NCBI GenBank assembly: GCA_030280995.1
Contig: JASXTE010000017.1
Span: 22,312,998 to 22,376,997, forward strand
DNA from: Hemileia vastatrix
Taxonomy: Eukaryota > Basidiomycota > Pucciniomycetes > Pucciniales > Zaghouaniaceae
Direction: 5' to 3'
DNA length: 64,000 nucleotides
Shown here: piece after piece, positions 1-10,765 of the stretch
How positions within the stretch are numbered: position 1 is the stretch's first letter
How the letters are laid out: each line of letters opens with the position of its first letter
Translations under genes and position numbers: made by a program
The notes under the pieces: generated by a model
Seen by the model: only the letters and a program-made list of their open reading frames with translations
The model's database searches: none
What the model was told of the DNA's origin: nothing

Positions 1-889
1 GTGAATAAGGAATCCACAATAATGCATTATCCTGCCTCTTATACCCCAATTTCCATTCCTAATTCCTGATCCCAAACTCATCACATCCATGAGGCATATC
101 CAGAGAGTAGTCCAAGATGTGATTATGGCAGAAAGTTGTGCAACATGTGGTTATGACAGAAAGTTGTCCAAGATGTGTTTATGAAAAATTGAGTAGAAAA
201 ATGTCAGATAAGAGGTGAACATTTACATGTAAAGTGTCTAATAACCCAATTATTAGCAAAAATAATTGTGGAAAATAATTGGGGTATAATGATTTCTATC
301 TGCAATTAATTTAATTGTGGATCCCTGAACATTGATACCCCCTAATATGTACATGAAAATAAAATATATCTATTTCACCTTTTATTTAAAAGAAAATATC
401 TACTTTTACTTATTCTCTAACTTTTTCTGCTCCCCCCTAAACTATTTACAAGTGAGTGCTTATATATATTTATATGATCAAAACCCCTTTCCTATGTTTC
501 CTTGCCCTTTGGGTTTTTCTACACAAGCTCAGCACTAATAAAAGCATATCAAATGGTATTTAAGTATCTCATTAGTCTATGTACAATTATTAGTAAGTCT
601 TAGTTCTAATAGTGCCTAAACCTCCACTCTTCTGTACATACCCTACTCTTCCTGAGATTCCTAACTTAAATAATAGGTACTGTACCACGTTAATACCTAT
701 TGTATAACCCATGATTTCCACATGAGTCCCTGATAATAATGGAACCATCAGTGCTAAGCAATTGACTACCCTATTTTGGATCTTAAGTGCTCTTCTTTGT
801 TTTAGCGCTACCTTCTTTCCTTGACATGTTTTTCATCTTGTCAGGTGAACACTGCTTTTCCTAAAAAACATTATCCTTATCTTATGCAT
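1..889. other. Left flank with no gene recognised
   Basis: AT-rich sequence with only a 68-codon ORF of low-complexity composition. The only structure I see is a 28-bp tandem repeat at 113-190 and a short stretch near 328-345 (TTGATACCCCCTAATATG) that resembles one end of the MITE at 27580-27777. It could be the pre-insertion site of RE-A.2 or another decayed repeat. I cannot tell which. Confidence 0.5.
113..190. repeat. 28-bp tandem repeat, about 2.7 copies
   Basis: Two units (113-140 and 141-168) share the pattern CAAGATGTGNTTATGNCAGAA followed by AGTTGT, and a partial third follows at 169-190. Units differ at a few positions. It lies outside any recognised element. Confidence 0.7.
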
Positions 890-1319
890 TATAGACAATC
901 CTATAGTACTAGCTATAGGCCGTGACCAAGGGATTTGGAGTAAAACTGGAAATGAAAAACCTTGTCTCTTTAAGAAATAACAGGTGAGATTTGTTTGCTA
1001 CAGAAAATTAGAGACTGTTACTATATCCGTTCCAACACACTTCTTTACTGCATAAGAAGTCAAGTCAGTAGCGAATAGAAGACCAGTGAGAACCCAAGAA
1101 CCAGGAACCTGAAATGCAGAAAGATCCACACCAGAAAAAAAAACACTGTGCACTTGTTGCACAGAAAAGAGCAATAATACTTGATGCAGGTGGAAAAGCT
1201 ACACCAGAGAAACCAGTTTCCAAACTTGAATTAAATGAAGAACTAAACTTGCAAAAAACACAGCCAATTGTGGCCAAAATACAGTGAAAACTGAGTGAGA
1301 ACAATGATATCATCTCCGG
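890..1319 (-). repeat. RE-A.2 3' LTR, piece 1 of 3
   Basis: It begins TATAGACAATCC, a mutated form of the TGTTGACAATCC start of the 22898 LTR, and follows that LTR up to ATCATCTCCGG at 1319. There RE-A.1 begins with TGTAGACA. The next LTR segment resumes at 23995 with CCGGATGG. The 4-bp CCGG on both sides is the RE-A.1 target duplication. Confidence 0.8.
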
Positions 1320-2410
1320 TGTAGACATTTCTATAGTACTGGCTATAGGCCTTGGCCATGGGAGTTGGAGAAAACCCAGAGAGAAAATTCCCTGTCCCTT
1401 TAGAAAAATAAAGTGAGATTTACTTGCTACAGTGAATTTGTTACTGTTGCTAAAGCCCTTTTTCAAACACACTTGACTGCCTGATCAGCCAAGAAAGTAG
1501 TCTCCAGACAGACTACCAAACCAGAGAACTGAAATGCAGACCAATGTCTACACCAGAGAAAGCAATGATACTTGATGTAGGTTTCAAATCCACACCAGAG
1601 ACAGCAATAATACTTGATATAGCTTGCAAGAGTATACCAGGGAAACTAGTTGCCAAGTTAAGTTAAATGAAGAACTCACTTTGCAGCAAACACAGCCAAT
1701 TGTGGCCAGAAAACAGTGAAAGCTGAGTGAAGAGCAAGGATATCACCTCTGGATGGTTGTATGATAATTAAAGTTTCCCCAAACTGTCTTACTCACTATG
1801 TACACACCCATATCTAAAAGCCCATGCACACCAACAAATTTGGCGTTCTTGAGTTCCAAATTGCATAAACCCCTCTAGAAACACTTCCCAGCCTTCTAGC
1901 ACCAAGGCGGGCGGTCCGCCTGATGTTGGGAGGTCAGCCTGAGGCAACCAGACATCCCTGAAGCCGGAAAACCACCAAAAACCTCCAAAAATACCCAAAA
2001 TACTTAGAAAAATCTACTACAACTACTAAAACCTTAAAAACACATAATTAGGCTATAACAACGTTGAGACATAAAATGTAGAGAAAAATTAGCTCATTCT
2101 AATGGTACTAAGAACTTAACCCTGAGACTTAAGGTTAGCCAATAAAACACAAAAAAAATTAAAAAGCTATCTTTTTAAATGAAAAATGAGAAATAATCTC
2201 TTAAATACTTAAAATCTGAAAAACATCAAAAGGACATAAAATATAGATAAAAGCAGGGGCTATCCATTGGTAGTATACACATCCCCCCAGTTCCAATATT
2301 TGCTGAATAATTCCAGAAAAACATCCAATTATTAAAAAATGCACTTTAAGACATATCAAAACAATGCCAAATAGACCAACAAAGGGCTCTGCCAATGTTG
2401 GAAGACCACA
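1320..2410 (-). repeat. RE-A.1 3' LTR
   Basis: About 1.09 kb, reading TGTAGACA...GACCACA on the plus strand. It matches 22898-23994 throughout, including the GC-rich segment near 1900-1960 (GCGGGCGGTCCGCC) that stands out from the AT-rich background. On the coding strand it is preceded by the purine-rich GGAGCAAGGA at 2411-2420, the likely polypurine tract. Confidence 0.85.
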
Positions 2411-2420
2411 TCCTTGCTCC
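2411..2420 (-). promoter_or_regulatory. RE-A.1 polypurine tract
   Basis: GGAGCAAGGA on the minus strand, directly next to the LTR end. The homologous site in RE-A.2 (27085-27094) reads GGAGGGAGGA, a clean polypurine tract. This is the expected plus-strand priming site. Confidence 0.6.
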
Positions 2421-2859
2421 AATAAAGTATGTCCACATTCTCCTTCATCACAACCACCATGTTTGGCTTTCTTTCCGAATCTGCTACTGACATGGGTCCT
2501 TGCCAATACTGCATTGACAACAATCTCATCTGTACCATCACACCACTGGCTCATCCCTACAGAACATCCTATGATGCCTGTCACTCTAGGAAGAAGACTT
2601 GTTTCTGACCTGGTCCATTTTCCTCTTCAACATCATCTCCTCCTCCACAATCTGATCCACCTTCTACCAGCACCAAATGATCCAGACCATCCATCCTGAT
2701 CCCCAGACTGGTCAACAAACTACACCCTTCAAAAACGAGTGACAACCCCGCTACAATCACTAGATCTACCATCCCTGGTCCTTCTGATGGTAAGACCAAT
2801 ACTTCTTCATACTGAAATTCAATCTGACAAATTTACAGTTCATTTCCATCCAGACAGTT

Positions 2860-3095
2860 ATGATGACAATGTGTGAACCATTGAAGCATCCCCACCTAAT
2901 CTATTTCTCACCATCAAAGACAAATTTCAAAATCATTCTTCTCAACAGAAGCATCTCATTCTAAATTACTTTCAATCCACTCCTGCCAATGATCAACAGG
3001 AAACAAAGAAAAGAAGACACCTCATCCACCAGTTCAGGACTAATGATAAACACTTTGTTTCATCTCTTGATTCTCTTCAGTATTTAATTCTTGCC
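2860..3095 (+). pseudogene. Small antisense ORF, RE-A.1 copy (unknown function)
   Basis: A plus-strand reading frame, antisense to pol, matches the 70-codon ORF at 37659-37871 in RE-A.2. Shared peptide features are TIK-DKFQ, a QQK-LILNYFQSTPA block, an RRHLIHQFRTN block and SSLDSL. In this copy the start region is degraded. It lies upstream of the Zn2Cys6-like ORF on the same strand and could be a first exon of that gene or a separate small protein. I recognise no family. Confidence 0.45.
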
Positions 3096-3119
3096 TGAAA
3101 TGCTTGACTTAGAAATAAA

Positions 3120-3800
3120 ATAAAAAACCCCTCTATTTAAAGTCTTGGGGGACTCATCCTCAGTTTTAAGTCTTGAGGGACTAACAGCCCTCATTTTATA
3201 GTCTTGGGGGACTCAAAACCTAAATCATAAATACAGAACCAGAGATCAAACCATTAAAGACTAAATAAAATAAACAAACATCCCGAGGTAAATTTTCTAC
3301 AGAGAAGCCAGCTCATCAGTTACCGCCACACTTTCCTTAACTAAATTCAGATATTCCCTCTTTGAATTTTCTCTGCCAGAATTACACCAAAATCACATTA
3401 TCAGTTTATAGTCCTGAAGGACTCAACCATTAAACCATCCTCAGTTTATAGTCTTGGGGGACTATACCAATTTTAAGTTTAAAGTCTTGATGATCTGACC
3501 ACAGTGTTCAGTTTAAAGTGTTGACAGACTTTTCCAGTGTTCAGTTAAATGTATTGATGGACTAACAGATCCACAGTAGTAACAAAAAATAAAAATCTTG
3601 AAGCACTCTTAAAAAAACCTGCCAGTTTTAAGTTTTGAAGTACTACTGGTGTTCAGTTTAAATTCTTGACGGACTACAGAACCCATAGAGGATTTAAATT
3701 TTTGAAATAAAATTGTAATCAGCCAGTTTAATGTCTTGGAGGACTACCTGCAGTGTTCAGTTTAAAGTCTTGAAGGACTAACAGATCCTGCATAAAAAAA
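3120..3800. repeat. Dispersed AGTCTTG-GGACT hairpin minisatellite
   Basis: About a dozen copies of a 20-25 bp motif, CAGTTTAAAGTCTTG followed by AGGGACT, are spread through this stretch with variable spacing. The core AGTC...GACT can pair as a small hairpin. The same motif cluster occurs at 37920-38350 in RE-A.2. Related versions (AGTCATAG-GGACT) reappear near 7540 and 7800. No coding potential seen. Confidence 0.7.
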
Positions 3801-3933
3801 GGGTGGATCCACCTCCATGCACAATGTACTGCAGCCAACCTGATGAACTTCCACTCTTTATTCATCATCTACACATCACTGATAAAATTTTCATTCATCT
3901 CTTTTCTCTTCATTATTTTTCCTTCACAGATCA

Positions 3934-5130
3934 TGGATTAATCCCAGATTTTGACCCATAAGACTTTCCCTGTTTTACTGCTCCAAAGGACTATGCTTGT
4001 AAACAGTGCATCCACATGTGCAGATTGGGCGGCCCACCTGCCTCTCCAGAAAGTGAAAATCAGGCTCAAAACTCCCAAATTCAGCCAGATTACTGCTAAA
4101 ATCCACCATTAAACATTCACAACTCTACGCAACAACCTCCTAGTGCTCCCAGAGAAATGTGTACACACCCAAATTCTTCACCAGACAACCCCAAAAATTA
4201 CAACATCTTTAGAAGGCCTGCTAGAGGACCTCCTGAAAACACCATAGCACGCAAAACTGTGCCCAAAAAAAATCCCCTGTTACGTCAAGAAGAATTAACT
4301 TTGCCTCTCCTCTGGCCACCAATTATTCCTCTAATAGTTTTGTTTCTTCTAGACCTTCATCCAGAAGATCACAATCAGCTTCCAGTTCACCTTCTCCTGG
4401 TCCTTCCTTCAACTAAACTGGCACTTCTCTGCCAGTATTTAACCCACCTGCGCCAAGCAATAATATAAACAACAACAAAAACAACAGCCTTGCTGCTCTA
4501 ACTAGGCCACAGGAACCTCCTTCTTCTCATTCATCTTCTCAACACAATTTAGAGGATGACCATAAGAATCCATACCTCCATCTGGTTGATCATCCTTCAA
4601 CAGCTTGAATCCTGGCTGCTTACAAATTTGATGATCTCCCAATCTGTAAGTACCAAATTAATAAATCCAATTTCTCTAACAGAGAACAATTACTGATCCT
4701 ATTCTGCTGTTTTTTTGGAACCCTGCCTCCTGAAACTGCAATTGGGATTGGCCAACCTCTAGAAAATACCTTAATTCTGGATTACGCGAACATGAAACAA
4801 CACCTAAGCATGATGTGTTCTAACATGCTTAAGGCCTTTGCTCTCCATGGTTCATTGAATGAGTTTGAAGGTTATCTGAGAAAACAGCTCCTTGATGACT
4901 ACTAGAAGATGTCTAGAATAATCAAGCACACCTTCCAGCACTGTATCCCTGCTTCTTCCACTTCTTCACAAAAATTACCTTCCACTCCGGTCCCTGACCA
5001 TTACAATTCATATACTCTTTCCAGCTGCCTACATCACAAAGAACACAGTTCTTCCTCCAATCATAACAAAAAGCAAAAACACCACCATAATCCAAAACAA
5101 CTGCTGGAGGCTTCTTCTTCCAGACATTAA
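3934..5130 (+). pseudogene. Antisense Zn2Cys6-like gene, RE-A.1 copy (decayed)
   Basis: Plus-strand sequence antisense to the element's pol. It starts with a damaged ATG at 3934 and retains the first cysteines of the cluster (C-x2-C-x3-C near 4006-4025), but the second half of the cluster, about 330 bp present in RE-A.2, is deleted. Downstream come a Ser/Pro/Arg-rich segment (ORF 4157-4468), a conserved segment with LEDDH, LPPETAIGIGQPLE and LSMMCSNMLKAFALHG (about 4545-4900), and a His/Ser/Lys-rich tail (4909-5130). Stops interrupt it, for example near 4606 and 4902. Likely role, by the family the cysteines suggest, is DNA binding; that is inference. The reading is supported mainly by agreement with the RE-A.2 copy. 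Confidence 0.6.
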
Positions 5131-5214
5131 AGTAATAATAATAAAAAAGAAATTAACAATTTACTAAATAGACAGAAAAATAATAATTAGCAGATATATA
5201 TAAAAAAATTTGTT

Positions 5215-6847
5215 TTACTTTTAATTTATTTTATTTTATTTATTTTTATTTTATTTTTATTTTTTATTTTTATTTTTATTTTTATTTTTATTTTTATTTT
5301 TATTTTTATTTTTATTTTTATTTTTATTTTTATTTTTATTTTTATTTTTATTTTTATTTTTATTTTTATTTTTATTTTTATTTTTATTTTTATTTTTATT
5401 TTTATTTTTATTTTTATTTTTATTTTTATTTTTATTTTTATTTTTATTTTTATTTTTATTTTTATTTTTATTTTTATTTTTATTTTTATTTTTATTTTTA
5501 TTTTTATTTTTATTTTTATTTTTATTTTTATTTTTATTTTTATTTTTATTTTTATTTTTATTTTTATTTTTATTTTTATTTTTATTTTTATTTTTATTTT
5601 TATTTTTATTTTTATTTTTATTTTTATTTTTATTTTTATTTTTATTTTTATTTTTATTTTTATTTTTATTTTTATTTTTATTTTTATTTTTATTTTTATT
5701 TTTATTTTTATTTTTATTTTTATTTTTATTTTTATTTTTATTTTTATTTTTATTTTTATTTTTATTTTTATTTTTATTTTTATTTTTATTTTTATTTTTA
5801 TTTTTATTTTTATTTTTATTTTTATTTTTATTTTTATTTTTATTTTTATTTTTATTTTTATTTTTATTTTTATTTTTATTTTTATTTTTATTTTTATTTT
5901 TATTTTTATTTTTATTTTTATTTTTATTTTTATTTTTATTTTTATTTTTATTTTTATTTTTATTTTTATTTTTATTTTTATTTTTATTTTTATTTTTATT
6001 TTTATTTTTATTTTTATTTTTATTTTTATTTTTATTTTTATTTTTATTTCTATTTTTATTTTTATTTTTATTTTTATTTTTATTTTTATTTTTATTTTTA
6101 TTTTTATTTTTATTTTTATTTTTATTTTTATTTTTATTTTTATTTTTATTTTTATTTTTATTTTTATTTTTATTTTTATTTTTATTTTTATTTTTATTTT
6201 TATTTTTATTTTTATTTTTATTTTTCTTTTTCTTTTTATTTTTATTTTTCTTTTTATTTTTATTTTTATTTTTATTTTTATTTTTATTTTTATTTTTATT
6301 TTTATTTTTATTTTTATTTTTATTTTTATTTTTATTTTTATTTTTATTTTTATTTTTATTTTTATTTTTATTTTTATTTTTATTTTTATTTTTCTTTTTC
6401 TTTTTATTTTTATTTTTCTTTTTATTTTTATTTTTATTTTTATTTTTATTTTTATTTTTATTTTTATTTTTATTTTTATTTTTATTTTTATTTTTATTTT
6501 TATTTTTATTTTTATTTTTATTTTTATTTTTATTTTTATTTTTATTTTTATTTTTATTTTTATTTTTATTTTTATTTTTATTTTTATTTTTATTTTTATT
6601 TTTATTTTTATTTTTATTTTTATTTTTATTTTTATTTTTATTTTTATTTTTATTTTTATTTTTATTTTTATTTTTATTTTTATTTTTATTTTTATTTTTA
6701 TTTTTATTTTTATTTTTATTTTTATTTTTATTTTTATTTTTATTTTTATTTTTATTTTTATTTTTATTTTTATTTTTATTTTTATTTTTATTTTTATTTT
6801 TATTTTTATTTTTATTTTTATTTTTATTTTTATTTTTATTTTTATTT
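5215..6847. repeat. (ATTTTT)n array, about 1.6 kb
   Basis: The plus strand is an almost pure ATTTTT hexamer array from about 5264 to 6847, with a less regular T-rich lead-in. Interruptions are few: C at 6050, then two identical triplets of C variants at 6226/6232/6250 and 6394/6400/6418, offset by 168 bp. The homologous array in RE-A.2 (48600-48991) is far shorter. It lies between the 3' end of the antisense ORF and the end of pol. The FLFLFL-type ORFs it creates are not genes. Confidence 0.97.
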
Positions 6848-6980
6848 TTTACTTAAAATACTAACATACTAAAAAAAACTTAAAAATAATTAACCAAAAT
6901 TACCCAAAAAATATGAGACCTGAGAAATTAAAATGAAATGAATTATAATAAGATGAGATAAATAATAATTACAAATGGTA

Positions 6981-7260
6981 TCCCCCAGCCAATTGATGAG
7001 CTGATCCCCTTATACCTTAACCACATCCAAGTGCACCTTGATGTGGATACACCTTTAAATAATTTTTAAATGCATTGCAATAAAATAAATTAAGAAAAAT
7101 AATATAAATAAGGAAAATATGAAATAGATAGAAATCAAAGAAAATAATAAAAAATGAGATAGAGATAAAAAAGAAAATAGAATTGCCCAGCCAATTGATG
7201 AGCCTTTCCCAAACATTGCTTTCCCACATCCTGGTGACCCTGATGTGATGACACCATATA
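6981..7260. repeat. Duplicated segment with CCACATC/GATGTGG palindromes
   Basis: The motif CAGCCAATTGATGAG occurs twice (6986-7000 and 7188-7202). Each is followed about 20-30 bp later by a near-palindrome: CCACATC...GATGTGG at about 7021-7046, and a second one, CACATC...GATGTG, at about 7227-7250. Both are present in RE-A.2 near 49130-49400. This is the 3' untranslated side of the element on the minus strand; no ORF of substance. Confidence 0.65.
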
Positions 7261-7529
7261 ATATAATTTGTGATTTTTCCCTCTTTATATCCTAATAACC
7301 CCCATAAAAAAATTAAGAGAAAAAAAGAGAAAAAAGAAAAAAATCTAAACTACCATCTAACACAACAATAGACACAAGAATTAACGAAGGAAAAAGAAAA
7401 AGTGTGGCTCCATAGAAAGTCCATTCCAAGGAAATGATCACTGGGTGGGCTCCCTCCAATAAGTTAAAATTGTGGGGGACCACCAGTGATCCACCCCCAA
7501 AAACAAAGAAGCCAGTCTTGAACCAGTAA

Positions 7530-7985
7530 GACAGTTTAAAGTCATAGTGGACTTAAAACCTGAATAACAGAAACCAGAACTAGGATTCAACTAGTACAAA
7601 AAAATAGCTTGAAACTTAACTTTTGGTGTAGCATTTCTACAAGGCAGCCATCTCATCAGTTACCCCCACACTTGCCAAAATAAAATCTAGAAGCACCTCT
7701 CTGGGTACCTTCTAACACAAACACAAAATCCAACACAATAAACCAAAACCAATAAGCGTTAAGAGACAGCACTTGAAAACCAAAAGAATTTCCAGTTTAA
7801 AGTCATAGAGGACTAAAACCTGTGAAAATAAACCAATACTAGGGTTCAACCAAATTAAGAGAAGGGGTTGGAAACAGACAACCTGGGGTAACTGTTGATA
7901 GAGCAGCCAGCCCATCAGTAACTCCCACACTTTCCAAAATAAATTCTAGAAGCACAACCCATGGGTACCTTCTAACAGAAAAAGT
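7530..7985. repeat. Tandem copy of a 270-bp module with a GGGGTAACTG hairpin
   Basis: Two copies (about 7530-7720 and 7795-7985) share CAGTTTAAAGTCATAG, ACTAGG-TTCAAC, and then a stem-loop in which GGGGTAACTG pairs with CAGTTACCCC around a loop containing GAGCAGCCAGC. A third degenerate copy is at about 3205-3345. The RE-A.2 copies are at 38030-38190, 49690-49860 and 49960-50110. The best stem is 49782-49791 with 49814-49823. Function unknown. Confidence 0.7.
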
Positions 7986-8061
7986 TTCAAACAAAACAGA
8001 TGGACAGCATCACCTAAATCTAAAATTAATGAATGGTCCATAGTTTATTCTCATTGCAGAG

Positions 8062-9418
8062 TCAATCTTCTTCACTTCTAGTGCCTCTTGGGTAAAATCT
8101 CTCCACCTGATCAGCAGCCACTCTCTTCTTTAAGACTGCACCATCTAAATGCTCCAAAACATAAGAACCTCCAGACACCTGTGATCTGACTCTGTAAGGT
8201 CCATTCCATCTGTCAGAAAACATCTTTCCCCACTGACCATCCAAACTTCTATTATACACCAAAACCAAACAATCAGGTTTCAAGGGATGCCTGAGTCTAT
8301 GAGCCAACTTCTTGTCCCAGTATCTGACTGATTGATTTCTTATCTCATCATTCTAGAGTATCCCTTCTCTTGACATTCCTCTCTAATTCTAACTGTTGCA
8401 TCCTGGCACAGAGAAAATCTTCAGTTGAGCACACATCATACCAATAAATTCCAAGATAAGAGACTGCCTCCAAATCCACTGGTAGAAAATCTTTCTGCTT
8501 AATCATCGATTCATAAGGGGAATAGCCAGTTGGCCTTTTCACAGTTACCCAATCAGTAAATAACACCAAGGGTAAATAATGCCTCTATTTTTCAGCACTA
8601 TCCCCACACATCTTCACCAAAGCATTCTTGATAACTTGATGGAATTTTTCAACCATGCATTAAGCTTCAGGATAATAAGTGGTAGCCACTCTGAATTTAG
8701 AATTAATACTTGCCGCAGCTTCTTTAAATTCAGCTCCAAACTCTGGCCACCATCAACAGTCAACAACTTCATCAACCCATACATAAATACCCATTCCGTC
8801 TTCATAAATTCTGCCACATTTTTGCCAGTCAAATTAACCAGAGGCACTACCTCAACCCAACCAGACAAATTATCCCTTGCAACAATAAAGTATTTATACC
8901 TGACCTCTTTAATATGGACAGCATTCAAACTGACTCTTCCAAACGCAGTTTATTCACAAGTGGCACAGCCAACCTCTTTAGGTTTCAAGTGACTTTCTCC
9001 TTGACATTCTTCACAAGATGGAACCCAACCCTGTACAGCCAACTTCATACCTGGCTACCAAAATCTGTCTGCTACTCTTCTAAAGTCTCCCCAAAGTCTC
9101 TATGACCAAGATCATTATGCAAAGACTTCCCCACCAACTCTTGACCCTTCTTCTGAGTCACCACCTCTTGAGGATTTGGATATCTCCTCCTCATCAACCT
9201 CCTTCCTGACACATAGAAGCCAGGGTTTTCTTCCTGATGGCTACCCAAGTATCATCATCACAAATATCTGGCCTCTCCAAGTTTAACAGATATTCAACAA
9301 TAGTAAAATAAAATCCAGTCTGACCCCAGGTCTCATCTTCAAGATCCAACAAAATAAAATCCAAGGGTACAACCCTATCATCAAAATCACCAGTTTACCC
9401 ATGAGCAACAAGACCAGC
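8062..9418 (-). pseudogene. RE-A.1 integrase and C-terminal GPY/F-type domain
   Basis: On the minus strand, pieces of a Gypsy integrase run from about 9418 down to the stop at 8062. The C-terminal piece (8062-8307) shows RWNGPYRVRSQ, the GPY/F-type motif, and ends YPRGTRSEED. The central piece (8348-8569 and 8614-8928) includes a TGYSPYE segment and catalytic-core remnants. The HHCC zinc-binding part lies around 9000-9200 but is frameshifted. Comparison with the more complete RE-A.2 copy (50220-51626) identifies the domains. Integrase would join element cDNA to chromosomal DNA; this copy is broken by several frameshifts. There is no chromodomain; the ORF ends soon after the GPY/F motif. Confidence 0.8.
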
Positions 9419-9892
9419 TCATCCAGGACAACAATCCCTCAATTTTGGTAAATCTATTTTCTTCCACTGATTATTTAGAGAATCCAGTTCACCAACAAAA
9501 ACACCATTTTCCAATCTTGAGCCATCCCAATTAACGGCCCCATCTTCATCAACAAAAACATGCTGATCACCAGAATCAAGATCAGAACCAGCCAGTTTAA
9601 CCTCTTGGTGGAGGAGAGAACAATCTTCCAGTTTAGCCTCATGGGGGAGAAAAGAAAAATCATCCAGTTTAGCCTCTTGGGGGAGGAAAGAAAAATAATC
9701 CAGTTTAGCCTCTTGGGGGAGGATAGAAAAATCATCTGCACCCTTTTTGCTTGCCCTAACCACTGGAACATCTTCATCAAATTCTTTAGAGACTGATTCT
9801 TCATCTGTGGATGGTCTCCTTGATAATCCATCTGGCATTGTAAAAGTGTTACTTGGCTTGTGCACCAGGTCGAAAGAAAAATGTTGAATAAA
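9419..9892 (-). pseudogene. RE-A.1 RNase H-integrase linker with 12-residue repeats
   Basis: ORF 9419-9865, minus strand. After the RNase H end signature (FTMPDGLSRRP) it carries four imperfect copies of a peptide repeat of the form DDFSFLPQEAKL at about 9590-9735, followed by an acidic stretch. RE-A.2 has about two copies at the same place (51770-51840). The repeat lies between catalytic domains and is probably a flexible linker or an unknown interaction segment. The matching DNA repeat is about 36 bp (CAGTTTAGCCTCTTGGGGGA). Confidence 0.75.
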
Positions 9893-10312
9893 TTACACCC
9901 ACCTAGTCATTGAAGTATTTGGAAGACTAGGTGTGTTGGTCATTTGAACCAGAGATTTAGCATCCACCTGCAGCTCAAAATGTTGCTCCCACAAAACAGT
10001 TTGTAGATTCTTCAAAATTTTTGCTACACCACACAGTTCCAACTTTGGCTGAGAATACCTAGATTCCACCTCATTAAAAACCACATACTCATACCTTACT
10101 GGTTTGACCTTCTCAGTTTTATCTTCCTGAGACAAAACAGCACCAGCAGCAATATAAATTGAGTCCATGGCCAGATAAATTTTTCCATCTTTCCTTCCAT
10201 AATCCAACTTATCATACCTAATAGAAGCTGGAATAGGAATAGATTTGATATTCCAGGGTTTGTGGAAAACCACAGGAATCAAGTAAGGTTCCCCATAAAA
10301 GTGTTTCAACAC
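9893..10312 (-). pseudogene. RE-A.1 RNase H fused to RT N-terminus by a deletion
   Basis: ORF of 139 codons. Its first about 29 residues match the RT entry segment of RE-A.2 (YLIPVVFHKPW, then IPIPASIRYD). It then jumps straight to the RNase H segment (KIYLAMDS, YIAAGAVLSQED), omitting the whole RT palm that RE-A.2 retains between about 53166 and 52290. The deletion is about 0.9 kb, with its junction near 10215. The RNase H core acidic residue is visible in the MDS motif. The element cannot make its own RT from this copy. Confidence 0.85.
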
Positions 10313-10333
10313 ACCCCTTTCCTCCTCAACAAA

Positions 10334-10765
10334 TTACACCGCCTTCTCTCTCAGAACAATAACGTGCAACAAAAACTTATTTACCTCATCAGACAACCAA
10401 ACATCAGGACCAAAATTAACAACTTTCAACCTTTCCACAGTCACCCTAGCAGTTTCCACAAAATTAGGAGGATTCTTCACCAGAGGAGTACAGTATGGAT
10501 CTCTTGAAAAAGGAGGTCCTTTCAAAGGAGGATTCAAAGCTGCAGGCATAGGCTTGTTGACAGGCCTAATATTCTGCGCCACCTTCTTGTACTTTGCGGC
10601 TCCACCTTCAACTTGAGGGATCTTCAGAACGTCTTCACCACCAGACCTGGAACAAAAACCAAGGGTTTCCCCATTGCTCACATTTGTGGCCCAGGTAATC
10701 TTTTTGAAAGGTGTAGAAGAAACCCTAGCAGTGCTCAATTGGGAGGACTTACTTTTAGACCCCAA
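10334..10765 (-). pseudogene. RE-A.1 RT N-terminal region
   Basis: ORF of 143 codons matching residues 1-110 or so of the RE-A.2 ORF 52678-53679 (GETLGFCSRSGGEDVLKIPQ, ARVTVERLKVVNFGPD). It is the segment between the protease/linker and the RT palm. A stop separates it from the preceding linker. Its job is structural within the polyprotein; no catalytic motif is present in this part. Confidence 0.75.

Noticed and set aside
2201..2799. Overlapping ORFs of 60-127 codons on both strands at the LTR edge
   Set aside because: They cross the LTR/interior boundary, are not kept in RE-A.2, and show no motif.
5215..6847. Hexamer array as telomere or centromere repeat
   Set aside because: It lies at the same internal place in two copies of a retrotransposon and contains no G; it is an element-borne microsatellite.
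7640..7680. CTGATGAG on the minus strand of the hairpin module as a hammerhead ribozyme core
   Set aside because: The GAAA and following NUH parts do not stand at the right place after stem II in any copy.
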